Shown in pieces: positions 1 through 4,931 of a stretch of 9,346 nt of DNA; within the stretch, counting starts at the first letter, position 1; the number at the start of each line of letters is the position of its first letter. The notes beneath the pieces were generated by a model. That model was not told where the DNA came from and searched no databases. It saw only the letters and a list, made by a program, of their open reading frames with translations. Both the position numbers and the translations under genes were made by a program. Source of the DNA: Huintestinicola sp050874005. Lineage in GTDB: Bacteria > Bacillota > Clostridia > Oscillospirales > Ruminococcaceae. The stretch covers positions 1 to 9,346 of the forward strand of contig NZ_JBNMJV010000064.1 of NCBI RefSeq assembly GCF_050874005.1. The letters run 5' to 3'.

Positions 1-1
1 A

Positions 2-100
2 TGCGGCTTCTGGAAAGATGATGCACTTGTGGCTTCGGAAATAATCGAGAAATTCTGGGCGGATATTCCCGGAATATGGATATGCATTGAGGAACTCTGA
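2..100 (+). CDS. rusA: RusA-like Holliday junction resolvase, C-terminal end (partial)
   Basis: An open frame enters from the left edge and ends at TGA 98-100, giving the last 32 residues of a protein. It contains F-W-K-D-D-A near the edge and ends in IPGIWICIEEL. RusA-family crossover junction endonucleases end in this way: a (W/Y)KDD motif with the metal-binding aspartates, then a beta strand and a PG.x.V/I.I tail. The family cuts four-way DNA junctions during phage recombination and replication, and its gene usually lies in the early/middle region just before small accessory genes, as here. The N-terminal two thirds, including the remaining catalytic acids, lie outside the window. The call therefore rests on a short stretch. 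Confidence 0.65.
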   Translation, partial: CGFWKDDALVASEIIEKFWADIPGIWICIEEL

Positions 101-101
101 A

Positions 102-317
102 ATGGACATTTCAAGAGTAAAATACAATCTTGGCAAAGATGTGCGGCTCAGGCTTCCGAGGCACTACATTGACGGACAGTATCGGTTAACAGGCTGCATA
201 CTCCGTCGAAAGAAAACAGGCGAATTTTACTATCAAGCGGAGCTTATTGATAAGGCAAGCGGTTCAATTGCGATAACTTCGCTTGATGATATTTCTGAGG
301 AAGGAGAAAACAAATAA
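102..317 (+). CDS. Small phage protein of unknown function (71 aa)
   Basis: ATG 102 is preferred over an in-frame TTG at 87, because GAGGA at 89-93 lies 8 nt before the ATG and the gene then starts right after the RusA stop. The protein begins MDISRVKYNLGKDV and has a central IDGQYRLTGCILRRKKTGEF stretch, then FYYQAELIDKASGSI. It is probably a small beta-rich fold with a basic patch (RLRLPRH, LRRKK) and an acidic tail (DDISEEGENK). Similar short proteins sit beside rusA in Firmicutes phages, from memory and not checked. I see no catalytic motif. Its AAGGAG-containing 3' end (301-306) serves as the ribosome binding site of the next gene. Confidence 0.6.
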   Translation: MDISRVKYNLGKDVRLRLPRHYIDGQYRLTGCILRRKKTGEFYYQAELIDKASGSIAITSLDDISEEGENK

Positions 318-586
318 TACTGAAGTGTGAAAAATGCATTCATAAGAAAATCTGCATCGACGGGGCAAATTACAAGAACGCCGAGGCTTGCAGGAATTTT
401 GTTAATGAAAAGGATTTTACGCCCGTAGAGCATGGGCACTGGGACGTAGGATACTTCCACGACAGGGTTTGCAGCAACTGCTTGCACCCAAGTAATGACC
501 TTGGCAATTATCCATATAAATTCTGTCCTCACTGCGGGGCTAAAATGGACGGAGGTGATGATAATGCGAGTAAAACAACTTATTGA
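314..586 (+). CDS. Cys-rich zinc-ribbon-like phage protein with a non-standard (ATA) start
   Basis: This frame is open to TGA 584-586 and clearly looks coding. It has KCEKC near the N-terminus, single Cys in KICID and EACRNF, then VCSNC and about 18 residues later FCPHCGAKMDGG. The last two CxxC pairs form a classic zinc ribbon, and the early pair may bind a second metal. Such proteins are common in gut Firmicutes phages; their job is unknown. No ATG, GTG or TTG occurs in frame before residue ~60. The strong AAGGAG at 301-306 lies 7 nt before ATA 314 and 10 nt before ATA 317. A lost ATG (a 3-base deletion from an ancestral ATG-ATA-CTG start) would explain this. Either it starts at ATA or it is poorly expressed. 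It overlaps the next gene by 23 nt. Confidence 0.6.
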   Translation: MILKCEKCIHKKICIDGANYKNAEACRNFVNEKDFTPVEHGHWDVGYFHDRVCSNCLHPSNDLGNYPYKFCPHCGAKMDGGDDNASKTTY

Positions 587-743
587 ACAACTTCAGAGAT
601 ACGACCCCGAAGCGGAAGTGCTGGGATTATGCTGTGACGATAACCCACTTGCAGGGGACGGCTTTGAAATACGTCGATCAATTGAAATTAATTACTCGGA
701 CAAGTCGGAAGCTATCGTATATATTGACGGTACAGCAGACTGA
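564..743 (+). CDS. Small phage protein, MRVKQLIEQL type (59 aa)
   Basis: ATG 564 lies 8 nt after GGAGG at 551-555. ATG 558, in the same frame, is only 2 nt away and is a poor start. The gene overlaps the end of the Cys-rich gene, so translation is probably coupled. The protein starts MRVKQLIEQLQRYDPEAEV, a helix followed by a short strand (LGLCCDD). The C-terminus is acidic and strand-like (SEAIVYIDGTAD). Phages of Firmicutes often carry short proteins opening with K.LI..L...DP.AEV in the accessory part of the early region. I do not know a function and see no catalytic or DNA-binding motif. Confidence 0.6.
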   Translation: MRVKQLIEQLQRYDPEAEVLGLCCDDNPLAGDGFEIRRSIEINYSDKSEAIVYIDGTAD

Positions 744-762
744 ACAAGGAGATCAAAAGCTT

Positions 763-1191
763 ATGATGCGTGAAATATTATTCAGAGGAAAAACAAAAGC
801 AATAACAGGCTGTCCATATAACAACGGTAAACCTGACGGTGAATGGGTGTTCGGGTATGTGTTCTCCGACCTTGGAGCGATGAAAATACGGCAGCACGAA
901 ACTGACAGACCTGAATGCAATGATTATGAGGTTGACCCTGAAACAGTGGGACAATATACGGGCGTAAATGACAAGAACGGCACAAAGATTTTCGAGGAGG
1001 ATATCGTCCAAGCGTTTACACGATACGGAACGAAGCATATATATCCTATCAAATATAGAAACGGAACATTTTGGTTCGGCAATTGGAATTGGATTGAGTT
1101 TCTTGACCGTTTTCAGTTTCGTGAAGTCATCGGCAATATTTTCGATAATCCCGAATTGCTTGGAGGTGAAAACAATGGCATCAACAGGTAA
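763..1191 (+). CDS. YopX family phage protein
   Basis: The start is at ATG 763 or 766, after AAGGAG at 746-751. An upstream in-frame ATG at 583 only extends into the preceding gene and is rejected. The 142-residue product opens MMREILFRGKTK and has the family's central block VGQYTGVNDKNGTKIFEEDIV, in which VGQ-TG-D-NG-I-E-DIV is the YopX signature; here EEDIV replaces the usual EGDIV. A Trp/Phe-rich strand region (FWFGNWNWIEF) follows, then EVIGNIFDNPELL at the C-terminus, also typical. YopX, named after Bacillus phage SPbeta, forms a beta-rich oligomer in a solved structure, but its biological role is unknown. The assignment is firm; the function is not known. Confidence 0.9.
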   Translation: MMREILFRGKTKAITGCPYNNGKPDGEWVFGYVFSDLGAMKIRQHETDRPECNDYEVDPETVGQYTGVNDKNGTKIFEEDIVQAFTRYGTKHIYPIKYRNGTFWFGNWNWIEFLDRFQFREVIGNIFDNPELLGGENNGINR

Positions 1192-1426
1192 CGGCGACAG
1201 AAAAATCAGACTTCTTGCGGTGTACAAGCTTTTGTTGGAAACATCGGCGGAAAAGCCCATAACTATCGCTGAGATTATACGCAGGACGAACCGTGAGTAC
1301 AATCTGAACATTCAGCATATCACGATATACAGCGACCTGGATTGCATTGCTATAGTTGACCCGAGACTTCAAAGGCAGGTCAGACACGGCACTGGCGGTA
1401 CTTTATGCTGGATTGAAAAGGAGTGA
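1175..1426 (+). CDS. Small winged-helix / HTH protein (83 aa)
   Basis: ATG 1175 lies 8 nt after GGAGG (1162-1166) and overlaps the YopX 3' end by 17 nt. The protein begins MASTGNGDRKIRLLAVYKLL, continues with ETSAEKPITIAEIIRRTN, then NIQHITIYSDLDCI. This matches the N-terminal helix-turn-helix of WYL/DeoR-type regulators: helix 1 (K-x-LL-Y-LL), 'P-x-T-x-x-E-I' before the second helix, and a recognition helix ending I-Y-x-D-L. A short strand pair (RLQRQVRHGTGGTLCWI) follows in place of an effector domain, so it looks like a bare DNA-binding module. It is followed closely by the ArpU-like regulator and may share a transcript and control function with it. The DNA target is unknown. Confidence 0.65.
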   Translation: MASTGNGDRKIRLLAVYKLLLETSAEKPITIAEIIRRTNREYNLNIQHITIYSDLDCIAIVDPRLQRQVRHGTGGTLCWIEKE

Positions 1427-1432
1427 TGCATA

Positions 1433-1825
1433 TTGACGGAAAAACAGCTTAATCAGATTTTTTATCTTTCCAAAGAAAAGAAAATGTGGGAGGACAAGCT
1501 TAAAAGTCTTACCGAAGTAAAAGCTATGGGATACGAAAACAGCGGAGCGGGAAGAGGAACGGGCATCTCTTCTCCTGTTGTACAGCTTGCGGAACAGCGT
1601 GAGAAAATACGAGATATCATTTCAGCCAAGCTTGCAGAAATATCATTTGTAGAACGGGAAATTTTGGAATATATAAATTCTATAGATGATTCTGTTATTC
1701 GTCAGATAATGATATACAGACATATAGAACTTAAAAGTTGGGTTCAGGTCGCAAATGCAATAGGCGGTAAAAACACTGCTGATAGTGTCCGCAAAATACA
1801 CGAAAGATTTTTACATAAATCTTAA
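1433..1825 (+). CDS. DUF1492 / ArpU-like phage transcriptional regulator (sigma-region-4-like)
   Basis: The start is TTG 1433, 9 nt after AAGGAG at 1418-1423; ATG 1426 is in another frame and soon stops. The N-terminal half is a charged helical region (KQLNQIFYLSKEKKMWEDKLKSL), probably coiled coil, with a Gly/Ser linker (SGAGRGTGISSP). The C-terminal half has IDDSVIRQIMIYRHIELKSW followed by VQVANAIGGKNTADSVRKI. This is a helix-turn-helix like sigma-70 region 4, as in DUF1492 and ArpU-type late regulators of Firmicutes phages. These are thought to turn on late genes. The gene sits last in the early block, directly before the control region at 1826-1956 and the packaging genes, which fits that role. 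Confidence 0.8.
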   Translation: MTEKQLNQIFYLSKEKKMWEDKLKSLTEVKAMGYENSGAGRGTGISSPVVQLAEQREKIRDIISAKLAEISFVEREILEYINSIDDSVIRQIMIYRHIELKSWVQVANAIGGKNTADSVRKIHERFLHKS

Positions 1826-1827
1826 AC

Positions 1828-1861
1828 TTGTCCGGTTTGTCCGCTTTGCCTATAGTATAAT
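1828..1861 (+). promoter_or_regulatory. Candidate late promoter with tandem TTGTCCG repeats
   Basis: TTGTCCG occurs at 1828-1834 and again at 1837-1843, a 9-nt period, with a weaker TTTGCC at 1845-1850. TTGTCC (1828-1833) and TATAGT (1851-1856) are 17 nt apart and could act as -35 and -10. TATAAT at 1856-1861 is an alternative -10, but then without a well-spaced -35. The site is just after the ArpU-like regulator and before the packaging and head genes, so the repeats may be that regulator's binding site. This is inference. Confidence 0.45.
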
Positions 1862-1887
1862 ATAAAATAGCAAAGAAAATGAACAAT

Positions 1888-1931
1888 AAGCGGCTCACAC
1901 TGTCAGTAAATGCTGTCAGATGTGGCCGCTT
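1888..1931 (+). promoter_or_regulatory. Hairpin with internal CTGTCAG direct repeat
   Basis: AAGCGGC (1888-1894) pairs with GCCGCTT (1925-1931), and after a one-base bulge CACA (1896-1899) pairs with TGTG (1921-1924). This makes an 11-bp stem. The loop contains CTGTCAG twice, at 1900-1906 and 1913-1919. No T tract follows, so it is not a standard terminator. It lies in the 5' leader of the HNH gene and could be an RNA control element or a protein binding site. Confidence 0.4.
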
Positions 1932-1956
1932 CATTCTTTGCTGCAGAGGTGTTTTT

Positions 1957-2337
1957 ATGAAAAAGACTTGTGTATATTGTGGCAGAATACATAAAAAAGG
2001 ATATATCTGTCCTGACAAACCTAAGAAATTTAAAAACCGAACTACAAAAGACAAGTTCCGTTCAACTATAGCCTGGCAGAAAAAGAGAAACGCCGTGGCA
2101 GAGCGTGACCTGTGGCTTTGCCGTGTATGTCTTGAACAGGGACGTCTGAACGGCGACAGCTTGCAGGTGCATCACATAACGCCGTTGTCCGAGGATTATT
2201 CCCTGCGGCTTGAAGATGACAACCTTATCACCCTTTGTCCTGTTCATCACGAGCAGGCAGAGTGCGGGCAGATACCTGCCGACCACCTGCGTGAGCTGGC
2301 GGTATCCCCCCCGGTGCCTGAGCGGAAAAATTTTTAA
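1957..2337 (+). CDS. Phage HNH endonuclease (DNA packaging)
   Basis: ATG 1957 lies 7 nt after AGAGG at 1945-1949; the longer frame from 1879 would run through the hairpin leader and is rejected. The protein is 126 residues. CVYC...YIC at residues 5-18 looks like a zinc knuckle. The HNH core follows: CRVC (55-58), VHH (71-73), N89 in EDDNLITLC, and CPVHHEQAE (94-102). The pattern Cx2C-HH-N-Cx2H(H) is the usual metal-bound beta-beta-alpha nuclease fold. In HK97-like phages an HNH enzyme next to the terminase stimulates cos cleavage by the terminase, and this gene is in exactly that place. The C-terminal tail (SPPVPERKNF) is coded by the C-rich stretch that may be part of cos. Confidence 0.88.
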   Translation: MKKTCVYCGRIHKKGYICPDKPKKFKNRTTKDKFRSTIAWQKKRNAVAERDLWLCRVCLEQGRLNGDSLQVHHITPLSEDYSLRLEDDNLITLCPVHHEQAECGQIPADHLRELAVSPPVPERKNF

Positions 2338-2404
2338 GTGTTTTAGACCAACGCCTGCCCTCTATTAACGAGAATGTGGGAAAATGAAAAATTGAGGTGA
2401 TAAA
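2300..2404 (+). other. Possible cos (DNA end) region between HNH and terS
   Basis: The 3' end of the HNH gene and the short gap to terS contain a run of seven C (2306-2312), a GC-rich stretch, the palindrome AAAAATTTTT (2326-2335) and a non-coding 67-nt gap with GCCTGCCCTC. In HK97-type cos phages the cohesive ends lie beside the HNH and small terminase genes and are often GC-rich. The position and composition fit, but no direct evidence exists here. Confidence 0.3.
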
Positions 2405-2878
2405 ATGGCAAGGCCTGCAAAGCCGATAGATATGAGAGCTGACAGCGACCGTCACAAGGAACGATACGCCAAGCGCAAGAGTGCCGAGGAAGCTTTAAAA
2501 GGCAGCGATATAAATATACCTCGAGATATTACCGAGAGCCAGGAAAAAATATGTGAGCATATTATCGGAGAACTTGAAAAAAGCGGAATATTGTGCTCGC
2601 TCGACGAATATGTTCTTGAACAATGTGCTGTTGCAGCTGACTGCTTGCACAAAATAAACAAGCTTATAAATTCGGGCGATGACGAAGCAATGTTTTCAAA
2701 AGATATGCTTATTGTAAAGGAAAAATACGAAAAGACATTTTTCAAGTGCTGCGATGAGCTTTGTTTGTCTCCACAGTCACGGGCGAAAATTGCAAACATC
2801 AATTCCCAGGCGGCTGATGACGGAACGGAATTGCTCAAGCAGATACTTGCGGGGGAAAATGTCGGAGACAATAGTTGA
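2405..2878 (+). CDS. terS: Phage terminase small subunit, P27 family
   Basis: ATG 2405 follows GAGGTG (2394-2399). The product is 157 residues, normal for the family. Residues 1-35 are basic (MARPAKPIDMRADSDRHKER). A helical core follows with ITESQEKICEHIIGELEKSG and LDEYVLEQCAVAADCLHKI. The C-terminal signature is CDELCLSPQSRAKIA (about 116-130), corresponding to the LGL-x-P-x-SR-x-K motif of P27 terminases. The small subunit binds the packaging start site and loads the large subunit motor. Usually the large subunit gene overlaps or follows directly. Here the next reading frame, which starts 20 nt before the terS stop, is not a large terminase. Confidence 0.88.
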   Translation: MARPAKPIDMRADSDRHKERYAKRKSAEEALKGSDINIPRDITESQEKICEHIIGELEKSGILCSLDEYVLEQCAVAADCLHKINKLINSGDDEAMFSKDMLIVKEKYEKTFFKCCDELCLSPQSRAKIANINSQAADDGTELLKQILAGENVGDNS

Positions 2879-3272
2879 TATGAACATATATTCAACGGCA
2901 TACTGGCGGCTGCCTTCTGGAAAAATCTTCGGTGAGCCGAGGGTTGTGGAAGTAAGATTTAAAGGTCAAAACCGTGCGAAAAACGGTCGGTTTGATTTTG
3001 ATGATAGTATCAGAAAGAATAAAAAGTGCAAAAAATCATTGACAAAAAATCATAATGGTGTTAAGCTTGATAAGAAGGGACATTCTTTCAAGTATCAGCA
3101 ATGTGCTGTTTCCAACATTGAGTATGCTTGCTTTATTCGCAATGTGAATACTTTCTATAAAGAAAGATATTCAAAAAAGAAATGGTGCAAATATTATTCA
3201 GGTGAGCTTGATATAATGTTCTATTTTGAAAACCACGGCTTTGATGACTATTGTATTTATAGAAAAGGATAA
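2859..3272 (+). CDS. AT-rich cassette protein with tag-like N-terminus (possible effector)
   Basis: I do not recognise this 137-residue protein. ATG 2859 overlaps terS, a start position typical of a large terminase; ATG 2880, just after the terS stop, is the alternative. Residues 33-45 read RFKGQNRAKNGRF. This matches the spacing of RFNPYHDPQNGRF in the protein at 8904. The rest is very basic (RKNKKCKKSLTKNH, YSKKKWCKYY) and ends in an aromatic-rich stretch (LDIMFYFENHGFDDYCIY). The line 3001-3060 is about 25% GC against about 58% for 3841-3900 in the protease, so it was probably acquired. The small gene after it overlaps or lies within 6 nt and could be its partner. A nuclease-like toxin is a guess from the charge; no catalytic motif is seen. 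It could also contain a deletion-fusion junction. Confidence 0.5.
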   Translation: MSETIVDMNIYSTAYWRLPSGKIFGEPRVVEVRFKGQNRAKNGRFDFDDSIRKNKKCKKSLTKNHNGVKLDKKGHSFKYQQCAVSNIEYACFIRNVNTFYKERYSKKKWCKYYSGELDIMFYFENHGFDDYCIYRKG

Positions 3273-3277
3273 TGATT

Positions 3278-3499
3278 ATGAGCTATAAAACAGAACGTGC
3301 TCTTGCTTCAAATTCTGAACTGAAATCACTTCTTGAAAAAGTGCCTGATACATATTTCGATTTTGTCCTTGGCGTAATGCTTACTTTTGTTGATGATAAA
3401 GCAGGTCAAAACAAAATGATATCTTTTCTGAAAACAAATCCAAATGCAAATACAGATGATGTTTCCGAATACGAAAATAAGCTGCTTTTCGGTTATTAA
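3278..3499 (+). CDS. Small acidic helical protein, candidate immunity/partner
   Basis: ATG 3278 is chosen because AAGGA at 3265-3269 is 8 nt away; ATG 3272, overlapping the preceding TAA, is only 2 nt from it. The 73-residue product opens MSYKTERALASNSELKSLL. It has EKVPDTYFDFVLGVMLTFV and then DDKAGQNKMISFLKTNPNAN. It is mostly helical and moderately acidic, without Cys or membrane segments. I recall similar short proteins in Firmicutes genomes, but no function. Its coupling to the basic AT-rich gene before it, and a terminator directly after it, make the two a self-contained cassette. An immunity or antitoxin role is inferred only from that layout. Confidence 0.5.
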   Translation: MSYKTERALASNSELKSLLEKVPDTYFDFVLGVMLTFVDDKAGQNKMISFLKTNPNANTDDVSEYENKLLFGY

Positions 3500-3512
3500 A
3501 TCAAAATATTTT

Positions 3513-3541
3513 TACCGTTCAGAGATGAGCGGTATTTTTAT
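3513..3541 (+). terminator. Rho-independent terminator H1
   Basis: TACCGTTC (3513-3520) pairs with GAGCGGTA (3527-3534), an 8-bp stem with one G-T wobble and the loop AGAGAT. Five T follow. The T tract is part of TTTTTATACCC (3535-3545), a sequence seen again after three more hairpins. It closes the AT-rich cassette and precedes the prohead protease by about 40 nt. Confidence 0.75.
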
Positions 3542-3581
3542 ACCCTGACAAGGCTTTGAGGGATACAAAGGAGGAATAAAA

Positions 3582-4190
3582 ATGGACATAGAGATAAGGG
3601 CGGACGGCACACTGCATATCGAGGGCTATGTGAACGCTGTGGAGAGAGACAGCAGGACGGTCATTTGCCCCGAATGCGGCAAGTGTGTTGAACAGATACG
3701 GGCAGGGGCATTCGGCGAGGCTCTTAGAGCGGCTAAGAATGTTGATATCCTGCTCAATCACGATAAGGAGAGAAAGCTGGGGAGCACTTCCGAGGGCACG
3801 TTATCGCTGTATGAGGACAGCATCGGGCTGCGGGCTTCTGCTGATATCCGTGACGCTGATGTTATTTCCGAGGCGAGGGCGGGCAGGCTCAGAGGTTGGA
3901 GCTTCGGCTTCAAAAAGCTTTCAAGCGAGATTGAGAGCAGGGCAAACACGATACCGAGGAGAATCGTTACGTCAATGGCGCTGAATGAGGTCTCGCTCAT
4001 TGATGACAGGTACACTCCCTGTTATGCGGGAACTTCAATCGAGCTGAGGGCTGACGGCGAAACGGACGAGCACGAGCTCAGGAGCAATGAGGACGAAGTG
4101 CATTTCTCGGAAGTTCCCGAGGATAAGCCAGAGGTGCATAATGAGTGGTGTGAGCCTTATCTGAGAATGCTGGAGGCTGAGGGTGGCTGA
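3582..4190 (+). CDS. HK97-type prohead protease (peptidase family S78/U35)
   Basis: ATG 3582 follows AAAGGAGG (3567-3574) by 7 nt. The 202-residue length is normal. Family marks: GYVNAVERDSR near the N-terminus, AGAF (41-44), LLNHD with the likely catalytic His60, RGWSFGF with the likely nucleophile Ser107, and ALNEVSLIDDRYTP (about 133-146). The enzyme cleaves the N-terminal scaffold-like part from the capsid protein during head maturation and then itself. The C-terminal 50 residues are acidic and probably removed. CPECGKC (29-35) is an unusual Cys cluster in the loop before AGAF. The portal gene normally lies just upstream but is absent. The 3' end carries the ribosome binding site (GGAGG 4172-4176) of the next gene. 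Confidence 0.93.
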   Translation: MDIEIRADGTLHIEGYVNAVERDSRTVICPECGKCVEQIRAGAFGEALRAAKNVDILLNHDKERKLGSTSEGTLSLYEDSIGLRASADIRDADVISEARAGRLRGWSFGFKKLSSEIESRANTIPRRIVTSMALNEVSLIDDRYTPCYAGTSIELRADGETDEHELRSNEDEVHFSEVPEDKPEVHNEWCEPYLRMLEAEGG

Positions 4191-4283
4191 ACTTCCGATG
4201 AGTGCCGATTTAATCCTAATCACGATGATAAGGGGAGATTTTGCTCGGGCAGAGGGCTTGACAATGGTAGCAGAAGTGGTATA
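4183..4283 (+). pseudogene. Frameshifted N-terminal tag of the 4183-4676 cassette gene
   Basis: GTG 4183 lies 6 nt after GGAGG (4172-4176) and overlaps the protease stop, a good start. It reads V-A-E-L-P and then leaves the frame. In the frame of the downstream domain, 4197 onward reads DECRFNPNHDDKGRFCSGRG, which has no start codon of its own. Adding one base after 4196 would give M-A-E-L-P/D-E-C-R-F-N-P. So a single base was probably lost. No standard slippery heptamer is present. In the present frame a 33-residue peptide ends at TAA 4282-4284, which overlaps ATG 4284, so the domain could still be made by re-initiation, without its tag. Confidence 0.6.
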
Positions 4284-4676
4284 ATGAATACAGGTGCAAT
4301 AAGCGGAGCATTGAACCCTTACAGCAAGGAAGCTGAAAAGCACGCTGTTAAATATTATGAATCTGTTCGCCATATGAAAACGGATACGCAGAAGATATCT
4401 GCGGCAACAGGAATAAGCCGTGATAAAATTGACAAAATAAAAAATCACGTTTTTATTACCGAACACGACCTCTTGACAGGGCATAAGCGATTTGCCCCCT
4501 CTTATGATATGGCTCAGTCTTGGCAGCGGCTTATAAACGGCGATTTCAAGGAACAGGATATTGTTTTACTGAAACACGAATATGCCGAACTCCGCTATAT
4601 GGAAAAAGGGTATTCTCAAAATGAAGCCCACATCTTGGCTTCAAAAAAATATAATTACGCAAAATATTGCGAATAA
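4284..4676 (+). CDS. Cassette protein domain, candidate phage-borne effector
   Basis: The 130-residue frame from ATG 4284 is the intact part of a gene whose natural start is probably GTG 4183. ATG 4284 itself has no good ribosome binding site but overlaps the TAA of the frame-shifted leader. After a short Gly/Ser/Asn linker the domain reads NPYSKEAEKHAVKYYESVR, MKTDTQKISAATGISRDKI, NHVFITEHDLL, FAPSYDMAQSWQRLI, LLKHEYAELRYMEKGYSQNEA and HILASKKYNY. It is mostly helical with several conserved-looking His (NHVF, EHDL, LKHE, AHIL). From memory, this domain recurs after RFNPNHD..GRF tags in Firmicutes phage head regions; I could not check this and know no activity. A metal-dependent or nuclease-like effector is a guess. 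The next gene, sharing its stop with the next SD, may be its immunity protein. Confidence 0.6.
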   Translation: MNTGAISGALNPYSKEAEKHAVKYYESVRHMKTDTQKISAATGISRDKIDKIKNHVFITEHDLLTGHKRFAPSYDMAQSWQRLINGDFKEQDIVLLKHEYAELRYMEKGYSQNEAHILASKKYNYAKYCE

Positions 4677-4688
4677 GGAGGTGCTTAT

Positions 4689-4931
4689 ATGGTAAGCCTT
4701 TTGAATATTATTTTTGATGGGAACAGCATTTCCTGCGACTATATTCCCGAAAACAGCAGTGATGCTGGAAAAGTGACTGTTGATGCCAAAACACGAGAGG
4801 TCACAAACGTTGAGTTTTCCAAATATGAGCACGGCAAGAAAATGTATGTGGCTCACGTGCGTTCAAAGCTTTCAGAGCTTTTGGATTTAGGTCAACCTAT
4901 TCCCAAGGAAGCAACAGCAATATGGTTTTAA
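4689..4931 (+). CDS. Small partner protein of the cassette, candidate immunity protein
   Basis: ATG 4689 is 7 nt after AAGGAGG (4675-4681), which overlaps the stop codon of the preceding gene, so the two are tightly coupled. The 80-residue product reads MVSLLNIIFDGNSISCDYI, then a strand-rich middle (KVTVDAKTREVTNVEF) and KKMYVAHVRSKLSELLDLG with a PKEATAIWF end. It looks like a compact alpha/beta fold, moderately acidic, without known motifs. Direct coupling to a tagged effector-like domain and a strong terminator just after it suggest an immunity protein that protects the host cell. This is inferred from layout only. Confidence 0.6.
   Translation: MVSLLNIIFDGNSISCDYIPENSSDAGKVTVDAKTREVTNVEFSKYEHGKKMYVAHVRSKLSELLDLGQPIPKEATAIWF

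Noticed and set aside
583..762. N-terminal extension of the YopX gene to ATG 583
   Set aside because: The extra 60 residues lie over the preceding gene in another frame, have no family match, and MREILFRGK is the usual YopX start.
2754..2858. Upstream extension of the AT-rich cassette gene to ATG 2754
   Set aside because: This part lies wholly within terS in another frame; ATG 2859 or 2880 gives a normal phage-style overlap.
2452..2901. Minus-strand frame opposite terS (149 aa)
   Set aside because: Ser/Ile-rich shadow of the terS coding strand; no ribosome binding site or recognisable motif.
4188..4200. Programmed -1 frameshift site at the tag junction
   Set aside because: No X-XXY-YYZ heptamer and no stable stem directly downstream; a simple base loss or sequence error is likelier.
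4183..4284. A 33-residue frame from GTG 4183 to TAA 4282 as a gene of its own
   Set aside because: Its first five codons fit the tagged gene, but the rest is out of frame with the clear RFNPNHD tag and looks like frameshift read-through. Noted as a possible re-initiation leader only.
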